Source of the DNA: Thermoleophilia bacterium
GTDB lineage: Bacteria > Actinomycetota > Thermoleophilia > Gaiellales > Gaiellaceae
Assembly (NCBI GenBank): GCA_025936595.1
Contig: JAICTB010000109.1
Location: forward strand, 1 to 7,438
DNA: 7,438 bases
Direction: 5' to 3'
The notes under the pieces are model-generated. The model made no database searches. It was given only the letters and a program-made list of their open reading frames with translations, and was not told the origin of the DNA. Both the position numbers and the translations under genes were made by a program. Shown here in pieces: positions 1 to 5,624 of the stretch; position 1 is the stretch's first letter, and each line of letters starts with the position of its first letter.

Positions 1-357
1 GGCTACGACGTCCTCACCGGCGGGACCGACACGCACCTCGTGCAACTCGACCTGCGCGAGACCGAGTGGACAGGCCTCGCCGCACAGGAGCGGCTCGAGG
101 ACTGCAAGCTGACCGCGAACAGGAACACCGTCCCGTTCGACGAGCGCCCGCCGATGGTCGCCTCCGGCGTCCGCCTCGGCACGCCCGCGGCGACGATGCG
201 CGGCTTCGACGAGCGCGACTTCCGCGAGGTCGCGTCGATCATCGTCGACGCGCTCGACGAGCGCGCCGACACGCAGGCATTGCGTGCGCGCGCCGTCGCG
301 CTCTGCGACAAGCGGCCGCTCTACCCGGGCTTCCGCGGTTACACGATTTATCAATGA
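1..357 (+). CDS. glyA: Serine hydroxymethyltransferase, C-terminal 118 residues (5'-truncated by window edge)
   Basis: This is the C-terminal part of the PLP-dependent enzyme that interconverts serine plus tetrahydrofolate with glycine plus 5,10-methylene-tetrahydrofolate in the cytoplasm. The frame is open from base 1 to a TGA at 355-357. Recognisable family segments are GGTDTHLVQLDLR near the start, then NRNTVPFDERPP, and the RLGTPAATMRGF stretch. The arginine of RLGTPA corresponds to the substrate-carboxylate-binding arginine of the family. The PLP-binding lysine and most of the large domain lie upstream of the window, so catalytic completeness cannot be judged. The stop codon overlaps the upp start as ATGA, which implies co-transcription and translational coupling. 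A glyA-upp pair near the ATP synthase operon is a known arrangement in Firmicutes. No frameshift or unusual composition is seen. Confidence 0.95.
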   Translation, partial: GYDVLTGGTDTHLVQLDLRETEWTGLAAQERLEDCKLTANRNTVPFDERPPMVASGVRLGTPAATMRGFDERDFREVASIIVDALDERADTQALRARAVALCDKRPLYPGFRGYTIYQ

Positions 358-980
358 GCGTTACGGAGGTCCTGCACCCGCTGGTGCAGCACAAGCTCTC
401 GTATCTGCGTGACAGGGAAACGCCGACCGTCCACTTCCGCAAGCTCGTCGAGGAGGTGACGCTGCTCCTCACCTACGAGGCGACGAAGGATCTGCCGAGT
501 GAGGACGTCGAGGTCGAAACACCGCTCGAGCGCGCTCCGATGCCGCGCATCTCCGGCAAGAAGGTCGCTGTCTGCCCGATCCTGCGCGCGGGGCTCGGGA
601 TGCTCGACGGAGTGCTGACGCTGATCTCCGGCGCGCGCGTCGGCTTCATCGGCCTCTACCGTGACGAAGCGACGCTGCAGCCGGTGGAGTACTACGTGAA
701 GCTGCCGGCGGACGTCGCGAACCGCGACGTGATCCTGCTCGACCCGATGCTCGCAACCGGCAACTCGACGGCGCACGCCGTGCAGCTCGTGAAGGACGCC
801 GGCGCGACGAGCGTGCGTCTTATCGCGATCATCGCCGCGCCCGAGGGGATCGCGAACATCACCAGCAATCATCCCGACGTGCAGATCGTCGTCGCCGCGA
901 TCGACCGCGGGCTGAACGAGAAGGGCTTCATCGTCCCCGGCCTCGGCGACGCGGGAGACCGGCTCTACGGCACGAAGTAG
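354..980 (+). CDS. upp: Uracil phosphoribosyltransferase
   Basis: Upp salvages uracil by joining it to PRPP to give UMP and pyrophosphate in the cytoplasm. The product is 208 residues, the usual length (E. coli about 208). The PRPP-binding loop is DPMLATGNS at residues 130-138, and the uracil-binding C-terminus is GLGDAGDRLYGTK at 196-208, both nearly identical to the family consensus. The early HPLVQHKLSYLRD segment is also typical. The loop reads TGNS where many homologues have TGGS, probably a tolerated variant. The ATG at 354 is chosen because it places the family N-terminus correctly and overlaps the glyA stop as ATGA. An in-frame ATG at 66 would add about 96 arginine-rich residues antiparallel to no known domain and is a shadow of glyA. 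The transferase gene follows after five bases. Confidence 0.97.
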   Translation: MSVTEVLHPLVQHKLSYLRDRETPTVHFRKLVEEVTLLLTYEATKDLPSEDVEVETPLERAPMPRISGKKVAVCPILRAGLGMLDGVLTLISGARVGFIGLYRDEATLQPVEYYVKLPADVANRDVILLDPMLATGNSTAHAVQLVKDAGATSVRLIAIIAAPEGIANITSNHPDVQIVVAAIDRGLNEKGFIVPGLGDAGDRLYGTK

Positions 981-985
981 TCACC

Positions 986-2092
986 GTGGTCTGGAATGAG
1001 CTGACCGGCCACCTGCAAGTGCTCTACGGCGCGGCGGCCGCGCTCGCGATCGTGCTCGTCCTCACGCCCGCGGTCGGCGCCACCGCACGGCACCTCCGGC
1101 TGATCGATCGCCCGCAAGAGGGCGAACGGGACCGTCCGACGGTCCCGCGCCTCGGCGGGCTCGCGCTCTTCCTCGGCATGTTCGTGCCGTCGCTCGCATT
1201 CCTGCCGCTCGGCGGCGAGCTGCGCGGCGTGTTGCTCGGCGCCGCGGTCGCGACGACCGTCGGCGCGATCGACGACTTCCGCCACCTGCCCTGGTGGCTC
1301 AAGCTCGGCGGCCAGGTGCTCGCCGCCGCGATCCCGACGGGCTTCGGCGTCTGGGTGCACACCTTCACCTTCATCGGGGTGTACGCGTTCCCGCCTTGGA
1401 TCGGCGTGCCGCTGACGGTGGTGGGGATCGTAGCGGTGATGAACATGGTCAATTTCCTCGATGGGCTCGACGGGCTCGCGGCGGGCGTGTGCGCGATCGC
1501 CGGCACGACGTTCTGCGTGATCGAGCTCTCGCGCGCGCAGATCGGCGCGGCGATCCTCGCCGCGATCGTCGCGGGTGCCTGCCTCGGCTTCCTGCGCCAC
1601 AACTTCTATCCGGCGCGCATCTTCATGGGCGACTCCGGGGCGCTGCTCCTCGGCTACACCCTCGCCGCGATCTCGGTCCAGGGGCTCCTGAAGACGGCGG
1701 CGTTGGCGACCCTCGTGCTGCCGCTCCTCGTGCTCGCTGTGCCGGTGCTCGACACGTCGTTCGTCGTCGCCAAGCGGCTGAAGAGCGGGCAGCCGATCTA
1801 CGTCGCGGACGCGCGCCATCTTCACCACCGGTTCATGCGCCTCGGCTTCTCGCAGCCGCGCGCGGTCGTCTACCTCTGGACGTGGTGCGGGACGCTCGCG
1901 ATCGCGGCACTCGCAACGCGATTCGCGCCGCCGCACCATCACGGCCGCTGGACGCCGGCGAACCTCGCGATCGACGCGGCGGCCGGCCTGCTTGCCGTCT
2001 CCTTCTCGCTCTACGTCGTCTATCTGCTCGAGCTCGTGAAGCTCGCGAGCCCGCGCGCGCGCCGGCGCGACGACGCGCGCAACGCCGCCTGA
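986..2092 (+). CDS. wecA: Polyprenyl-phosphate GlcNAc-1-phosphate transferase, WecA/TagO type
   Basis: This membrane enzyme of glycosyltransferase family 4 (the MraY/WecA superfamily) would transfer a sugar-1-phosphate, most likely GlcNAc-1-phosphate, from its UDP donor to a polyprenyl phosphate. That is the first step of many cell-envelope polymers. The 368-residue product is hydrophobic with about ten or eleven predicted membrane segments. Superfamily landmarks are the aspartate pair D96-D97 (IDDFRHLP), NFLDGLDGLA with N156, D159 and D162, FMGDSGA with D216, and DARHLHHRF with D275 and H278/H280/H281. The HLHH form is characteristic of WecA/TagO enzymes, whereas MraY has HHHFE. The GTG at 986 is chosen because it begins just before the first membrane segment. 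A GTG at 1019 would cut into that segment. No clear Shine-Dalgarno is visible. A rfe/wecA gene close to atpB is also found in mycobacteria. The last 73 bases overlap the convergent oxidoreductase gene. The exact donor sugar is inferred. Confidence 0.92.
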   Translation: MVWNELTGHLQVLYGAAAALAIVLVLTPAVGATARHLRLIDRPQEGERDRPTVPRLGGLALFLGMFVPSLAFLPLGGELRGVLLGAAVATTVGAIDDFRHLPWWLKLGGQVLAAAIPTGFGVWVHTFTFIGVYAFPPWIGVPLTVVGIVAVMNMVNFLDGLDGLAAGVCAIAGTTFCVIELSRAQIGAAILAAIVAGACLGFLRHNFYPARIFMGDSGALLLGYTLAAISVQGLLKTAALATLVLPLLVLAVPVLDTSFVVAKRLKSGQPIYVADARHLHHRFMRLGFSQPRAVVYLWTWCGTLAIAALATRFAPPHHHGRWTPANLAIDAAAGLLAVSFSLYVVYLLELVKLASPRARRRDDARNAA

Positions 2093-3276
2093 GCGGCGAT
2101 CCAGCCGGGCGCGCCGTGCACGCCTCCGCCGGGGTGGGCCGACATCGACGCGAGGTAGACGCCGTCGGAGAGCTCGGGCCGGCCGAACCGGGGCCGCAGG
2201 ACGAGCTGGTTGCGCAGGCGCGCCGTCCCGCCGTTGATGCGCCCCGGCGGCAGTCGCTCGACGCGGCGGCCGCGGACGAGCGAGCGAAAGCCCGGCGCGA
2301 GCGCCTCGATGCTCGCTTCCACTGCCGTCGGGTCGCGGAGGTCGTGGCTGTAGGCCCACGCGGTCTCCTTGCCTGCCGGCGCGCGGGTCGAATCGGCCAT
2401 GGAGTACTGCCCGAAGATCACGAACGAGCCCCGGCCGCCGAGGTGGACGACGGGCGAGCGCCGCGCGGCCGCCGCGGTCCACGGCACCGGCCCGTCGAGG
2501 GTCCAGTCGAGCTTCAGCGTCGCCGGGTCGGGCAGCACACGGGACTCGCGGCCGAGGAGGCGCGCGAGCGCCCAGACGGAGATCGCGCCGATCACGGCTC
2601 GCCGCGCCTCGGGGAGGCGGTCGACGCGCGCGCCGCAGCGGATGTCCACGCCCCGCGCCTTCGCGCGCTCGACGAGCGCACGCGTGATCGCACCGGCGCC
2701 GCCCTCGACGCACGGGTACCCGTAGCGGCGCCCGAACATCGTCAGCATGACGCCGAACGCGCGTCCCGTCAGGGAGGTCGGAGGGGCGTCCGTGTGCAGC
2801 GCGTTCCCTTCGATCAGGACCCGCTCGAGCCGGTCGTCCGGCAGGCGCAGCAGGCCGAGCGCCCCCGGCTCGAGTGCGAGTTGCAAACCGGCGCGCATCT
2901 GAGGGAACGGCGTCGTCATGCCGCGCAGGACCGCCGGCTCGACGCGCCGCCAGAGCTCCGTCGCCCCGTCGCGCTCGAGCACCGCGCAGGATCCGTCGGG
3001 TGAGGGGTGGGCGAGCACGAGCGGGCCGTGCCGCCACGGGATCTCGAGGCTGAGCGTGCGAAACACGGGCGACGCCGCGCCGAGCGGGAAGAAGGCGCCG
3101 CAGAGGTCGTGCACGAACCCCGCCTCGATCAGCTCTCCCGAGCGCACCGAGCCGCCCGGCTCCTCCTCTGCCTCGTGCACCACCACCGACCAGCCGTGGT
3201 CGGCAAGCACGTTCGCCGCGACGAGCCCGTTGTGTCCCGCCCCGATGACGACGGCGTCAGGCGCGCCGGAGGTCAT
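2020..3276 (-). CDS. CrtI/COG1233-like FAD-dependent oxidoreductase (phytoene-desaturase-related), compact
   Basis: The product is a 418-residue flavoprotein of the phytoene desaturase/amine oxidase-like superfamily; the substrate is unknown. The N-terminus carries a dinucleotide-binding fold, VIGAGHNGLVAA, with G12, G14, G17 and the ribose-binding acidic E35 at the end of strand two. It is followed by PGGSVRSGE. Other family-like segments are GNALHTDAPP, GYPCVEGGAGAITRAL, YSMADSTRAPAGKETAWAYS and the C-terminal FAD signature SAHPGGGVHGAPG at about 379-391. From memory the family is usually about 500-540 residues, so this one is short, and several loops seem to be missing although the frame is continuous. 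The ATG at 3276 is chosen over a GTG at 3282 because an AAGGAAGG Shine-Dalgarno lies about six bases upstream of the ATG and overlaps the GTG. It is transcribed away from the atp operon and converges on wecA, whose 3' end it overlaps; its last 19 or so residues lie outside the conserved domain. Confidence 0.85.
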   Translation of the reverse strand: MTSGAPDAVVIGAGHNGLVAANVLADHGWSVVVHEAEEEPGGSVRSGELIEAGFVHDLCGAFFPLGAASPVFRTLSLEIPWRHGPLVLAHPSPDGSCAVLERDGATELWRRVEPAVLRGMTTPFPQMRAGLQLALEPGALGLLRLPDDRLERVLIEGNALHTDAPPTSLTGRAFGVMLTMFGRRYGYPCVEGGAGAITRALVERAKARGVDIRCGARVDRLPEARRAVIGAISVWALARLLGRESRVLPDPATLKLDWTLDGPVPWTAAAARRSPVVHLGGRGSFVIFGQYSMADSTRAPAGKETAWAYSHDLRDPTAVEASIEALAPGFRSLVRGRRVERLPPGRINGGTARLRNQLVLRPRFGRPELSDGVYLASMSAHPGGGVHGAPGWIAAQAALRASSRRRARGLASFTSSSR

Positions 3277-3281
3277 GGTCA

Positions 3282-3289
3282 CCTTCCTT
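3282..3289 (-). promoter_or_regulatory. Shine-Dalgarno of the oxidoreductase
   Basis: On the minus strand the bases read AAGGAAGG, followed by GACC or similar and then the ATG at 3276. The AAGGA core lies eight bases from that ATG, good spacing. The same bases would touch the GTG at 3282, so this site decides the start in favour of the ATG. Confidence 0.7.
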
Positions 3290-3353
3290 CACGCGCGTCA
3301 CAAATCGCAGCTTAGCGGCGCTTTCCGAGCCGAAAACCGGTGTCACAAACGAC

Positions 3354-3362
3354 TGGTATGCT
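3354..3362 (+). promoter_or_regulatory. Candidate extended -10 promoter element of the atp operon
   Basis: TGGTATGCT fits the extended -10 pattern TGn followed by TATnnT. No good -35 hexamer is seen at 17-18 bases upstream, which extended -10 promoters tolerate. Transcription would begin at about 3369-3370, only two or three bases before the ATG at 3372, giving an almost leaderless mRNA. This agrees with the absence of a Shine-Dalgarno before that ATG. Leaderless mRNAs are common in Actinobacteria. The site is a pattern match, not proven. Confidence 0.45.
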
Positions 3363-3371
3363 CCGCGCCGA

Positions 3372-3566
3372 ATGCAGCCCCAGGGATCGTCGTTCTCCCT
3401 CGCAGGGGCCGGTAGCGTGCTCATCGGTTTCACCGCAGCGTGCATCGCTGTGGGCGCGCTGATCGGCTGGGCGATGGGAAACGTCGGCTACGGGTTCGCC
3501 TTCGGCGCAGTCGCCGGCATTCCCGTCGGCGTCGCCGCCACCGTGATTCGCTACCGCAACATCTGA
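3372..3566 (+). CDS. atpZ: Small AtpZ/AtpI-family membrane protein, ATP synthase accessory
   Basis: The product is a 64-residue protein with two hydrophobic segments at about 13-33 and 38-57, separated by a short glycine-containing turn, ending in the basic tail RYRNI. Size, two-helix hairpin and first position in an atp operon match the ATPase_gene1/AtpZ family, whose members are proposed to help assemble the c ring or to support divalent-cation transport with AtpI. The sequence itself is too short and plain for a firm family call, so the name rests largely on topology and position. The ATG at 3372 has no visible Shine-Dalgarno and may be read from a near-leaderless transcript. Its TGA shares a base with the ATG of the next gene, implying coupled translation. 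Confidence 0.7.
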   Translation: MQPQGSSFSLAGAGSVLIGFTAACIAVGALIGWAMGNVGYGFAFGAVAGIPVGVAATVIRYRNI

Positions 3567-3967
3567 TGCCCGCCTGGACAGAACCTCGCACGCCGCCGCC
3601 GGCTCTCCTGCCCGCCATCGCAGGCGCAATCGTCCTTGCCGTCGCCCTGCCGATCTTCCTGATCGCGGGCTGGCGCGTCTCCGGCTGGGCGATCGGCGCC
3701 GTGCTCTGGTTCGGCTCCGAGGCCTTCGGTGCGATCCTGGCGCGGCTCCAGTCGCGGACGGGTAACCTCGCCGCCGCAGGCGTGGTTGCTTTCGGAATGC
3801 TCTTTCGCGCGATCGCCGTCATGGTGGTCGTCTTCGCAGTCGCCGTCTCCGACAAATGGCTGGGGCTGGCCGCAGCATTGACGTATGCCGCCGGCTACTC
3901 GGCGGCGCTCGGGCTGCAGCTCGTCGCCTACTACACCGGGCCGAAGGCCGGGGTGACACAGTCGTGA
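3566..3967 (+). CDS. atpI: AtpI-like four-helix membrane protein, ATP synthase accessory
   Basis: This 133-residue protein has a short proline-rich N-terminus followed by four predicted membrane helices at about 14-33, 39-57, 66-86 and 91-115, then a short polar tail. The size and topology are those of AtpI (subunit I), which sits just before atpB in many atp operons and assists c-ring assembly in some bacteria. A short basic segment, LQSRTGN, between helices two and three and an arginine near the start of helix three are visible. It starts at the ATG that shares one base with the preceding TGA (TGATG) and ends in a TGA that overlaps the GTG of atpB as GTGA. A longer open frame extends upstream to 3440 but is a shadow of the previous gene. 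Identity as AtpI is inferred from topology and position more than from motifs. Confidence 0.7.
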   Translation: MPAWTEPRTPPPALLPAIAGAIVLAVALPIFLIAGWRVSGWAIGAVLWFGSEAFGAILARLQSRTGNLAAAGVVAFGMLFRAIAVMVVVFAVAVSDKWLGLAAALTYAAGYSAALGLQLVAYYTGPKAGVTQS

Positions 3968-4818
3968 AGCGCCTGATCGTCGCACTTGCCACGCTCGCGC
4001 TCCTTCTGCCTGCGAACGCGTTCGCGCGCGGCGACTTCGACCCCACGGACGAGTTCGTGCAGAACGACTGGATCCCGATCCATCTCGGCCCGCTCGATCT
4101 CTCGATCACGAAGGCGGTCGCCTACCTGATGATCGCGAGCGTCGCGACGATTCTCTTCGGCATCTTCTTCATGCGCACGAAGATCGGCAGCAAACCGGGG
4201 CGCAAGGAGACGGTCGGCGAGATGGTCTACGAGATCGCGCAGACGCAGGTCGCCGAGCAGGGCCTGCCGTCGAAGGCGATCGGCCGCTGGTTCCCGTACG
4301 TCGCGACGCTGATGCTCTTCATCTTCGTCGTCAACTTCCTCGGATTCATCCCGCTGCCGCTGACCGGCGAGACCTACCACGGCGTCCCGACCTGGGGCAT
4401 CTACGCCGCGACGAGCTCCATCTCGGTGACGCTCGCGCTCGCCATCCTCACGTTCGTCTTCACGCACGTGGAGGGCATCCGCTGGAACGGCCCGGTGCGC
4501 TACTTCAAGAGCTGGATCCCGGAGGCGCCGAAGCCGCTGCTCGTGCTGATCGTCCCGCTCGAGATTCTCGGCCAGTTCATGCGCCTGATCTCGCTCTCCG
4601 TCCGGCTCTTCGCCAACATGCTCGCGGGCCACATCCTCATCCTCACGTTCATCGGCCTCATCTTCATCCTGCAGAGCATCGTGCTCGCGATCGTCGTCGT
4701 CCCGGTTGGGATCCTTTTCTACCTCTTCGAAGTGATCATCGTGATCGGCATTCAGGCCTTCATCTTCGCTGCACTGTCCGCCATCTACATCGGCTCGGCG
4801 ATCGAGCCGGAGCATTAG
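3964..4818 (+). CDS. atpB: ATP synthase F0 subunit a
   Basis: Subunit a forms the two proton half-channels beside the c ring in the membrane. The product is 284 residues with about five or six core membrane helices. The essential arginine is R214 in LSVRLFANMLAGH, equivalent to E. coli R210, and the later conserved glutamine is Q264 in the penultimate-helix motif IGIQAFIF. The first 21 residues look like a cleavable signal peptide: K2-R3, a hydrophobic core at 4-15, and an AFA cleavage motif at 19-21. The mature N-terminus then begins RGDFDPTDEF. The GTG at 3964 is chosen because it begins exactly at this signal and overlaps the atpI stop as GTGA. The frame is open back to 3856, but that part shadows atpI. 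atpE follows after 12 bases. No defect is seen. Confidence 0.96.
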   Translation: MKRLIVALATLALLLPANAFARGDFDPTDEFVQNDWIPIHLGPLDLSITKAVAYLMIASVATILFGIFFMRTKIGSKPGRKETVGEMVYEIAQTQVAEQGLPSKAIGRWFPYVATLMLFIFVVNFLGFIPLPLTGETYHGVPTWGIYAATSSISVTLALAILTFVFTHVEGIRWNGPVRYFKSWIPEAPKPLLVLIVPLEILGQFMRLISLSVRLFANMLAGHILILTFIGLIFILQSIVLAIVVVPVGILFYLFEVIIVIGIQAFIFAALSAIYIGSAIEPEH

Positions 4819-4822
4819 GAGG
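4817..4822 (+). promoter_or_regulatory. Strong Shine-Dalgarno of atpE
   Basis: AGGAGG begins inside the atpB stop codon and lies eight bases before the atpE ATG. It is a full consensus match and the strongest ribosome site in the window. That suits a subunit needed in roughly 8-15 copies per complex. Confidence 0.85.
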
Positions 4823-4830
4823 AAACACTC

Positions 4831-5094
4831 ATGGTCGGTTACATCCTTGCCGCCACCACCGGCGACGTGACGAAGGCCGGTAAGGCCATCGGTCTCGCCC
4901 TCGGCGTCGGCCTCGGTGCGCTCGGCGCCGGCGTCGGCATCGGCAACATCTTCGGCTCGATGATCCAGTCGGTCGCCCGCCAGCCCGAGCTGCGCGGCGA
5001 GCTGCAGGGCATCCAGTGGCTCGGCTTCGCCCTCACCGAGGCGGTCGTCTTCTACGGCCTGCTCGGCTCGATCCTCGCCTACGTCCTCGTGTGA
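4831..5094 (+). CDS. atpE: ATP synthase F0 subunit c (proteolipid)
   Basis: This 87-residue hairpin protein forms the rotating c ring. Helix one (about 17-45) carries the glycine-repeat packing motif G25, G27, G29, G32, G34, G36 and G38. The polar loop holds R50-Q51-P52, which contacts the central stalk. Helix two (about 60-86) carries the ion-binding carboxylate E70 in ALTEAVVFYG. The residue after the glutamate is alanine, and no glutamine-plus-serine sodium ligand set is apparent, so proton coupling is the likelier reading. Residues 1-16 form a short extension before helix one. The GTG formed at the end of the gene overlaps its TGA and can serve as the atpF start. Confidence 0.98.
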   Translation: MVGYILAATTGDVTKAGKAIGLALGVGLGALGAGVGIGNIFGSMIQSVARQPELRGELQGIQWLGFALTEAVVFYGLLGSILAYVLV

Positions 5095-5624
5095 CCGAGA
5101 TGCTCGCCTCCAATCCGCTGATCCAGGTCAGGCCGGGGCTGATGATCTGGACGATCGTCTGCTTCCTCGTGGTCCTCTTCGTGTTGAAGCGCTACGCGTT
5201 CGGGCCGATCCAGCAGATGATCGACACGCGGCGCGAGCGGATCGAGCAAGCGATCGCCGAGGCCGACGACGCCCGCGCGGAGGCGCGCAACCTGCTCGAG
5301 GAGCACCGCAAGCTGATCGGCCAGGCGAAGGCCGAGTCCGAGGAGATCCTCTCCGAGGCGCGCCGTATCGCGGACGCGCAGCGCGAGCGCGTGCGCGAGG
5401 AGACCGAGGAGGACCGGCAGCGGCGCCTCGAGGAGACGCGCCGCCAGATCGAGCAGGCGACCCACCAGGCTCTCGGTCAGATCCGCGACGAGGTCGGCAA
5501 GCTCAGCCTGATTGCGGCCGAGAAGATCACACGCAAGACGCTGACCGGCGCCGACCAGCAGCGCCTGATCGACGAGGCGCTCGCAGAGATCGACTTCTCG
5601 CAGCTCGAAGGGAGTCGGTCATAG
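5091..5624 (+). CDS. atpF: ATP synthase F0 subunit b
   Basis: Subunit b is the peripheral stalk that links subunit a to the alpha/delta part of F1. The product is 177 residues from GTG 5091. It has one membrane helix at about 16-32 (LMIWTIVCFLVVLFVL), then the conserved FGPIQQMIDTRRERI, and a long charged, heptad-like coiled coil at about 45-150 rich in Glu, Arg and Ala. The C-terminal part (LSLIAAEKITRKTL) is the usual delta-contact region. The GTG overlaps the atpE stop as GTGA, matching the coupling at atpB. An ATG at 5100, three codons on, is an equally possible start. The TAG stop overlaps the proposed atpH start. Subunit b is separate here, not fused to delta as it is in mycobacteria. 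An upstream open frame to 5016 shadows atpE. Confidence 0.95.
   Translation: MTEMLASNPLIQVRPGLMIWTIVCFLVVLFVLKRYAFGPIQQMIDTRRERIEQAIAEADDARAEARNLLEEHRKLIGQAKAESEEILSEARRIADAQRERVREETEEDRQRRLEETRRQIEQATHQALGQIRDEVGKLSLIAAEKITRKTLTGADQQRLIDEALAEIDFSQLEGSRS
5608..5614 (+). promoter_or_regulatory. Shine-Dalgarno of atpH, placing its start at ATA
   Basis: AAGGGAG lies near the end of atpF. Six bases separate it from the ATA at 5621, ideal spacing. No ATG, GTG or TTG in the atpH frame lies near it, so it supports initiation at that ATA. Confidence 0.65.

Larger units (their letters stand above)
3277..3371. promoter_or_regulatory. Divergent intergenic region with two GTCACAAA direct repeats
   Basis: These 95 bases separate the divergent starts of the oxidoreductase and the atp cluster, so both 5' control regions should be here unless promoters lie inside coding sequence. 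The octamer GTCACAAA occurs at 3297-3304 and again at 3342-3349, in the same orientation, 45 bases apart start to start. The second copy ends seven bases before the candidate -10 of the atp promoter. Its core TCACA resembles one half of a CRP-type site, but no inverted partner is present. A regulatory role is inference only. Confidence 0.5.

Noticed and set aside
1294..3003. 569-residue plus-strand open frame
   Set aside because: Low-complexity arginine-rich translation in the wrong frame of wecA and antisense to the oxidoreductase.
965..3037. 690-residue minus-strand open frame
   Set aside because: It is Arg/Ala/Asp-rich with no motifs, and it lies antisense to wecA and in another frame of the oxidoreductase. 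GC-rich DNA commonly gives such shadows.
3297..3349. A CRP-type palindromic operator
   Set aside because: Only same-direction TCACA halves are present; no TGTGA partner at the proper spacing on the same strand.
3856..3963. Longer atpB starting at 3856
   Set aside because: The extra residues shadow atpI; the GTG at 3964 gives a clean signal peptide and a GTGA overlap.
3931..4815. 294-residue highly charged minus-strand open frame
   Set aside because: It is antisense to atpB; complementing codons for hydrophobic residues gives Asp/Glu/Arg-rich text. No start signals or motifs.
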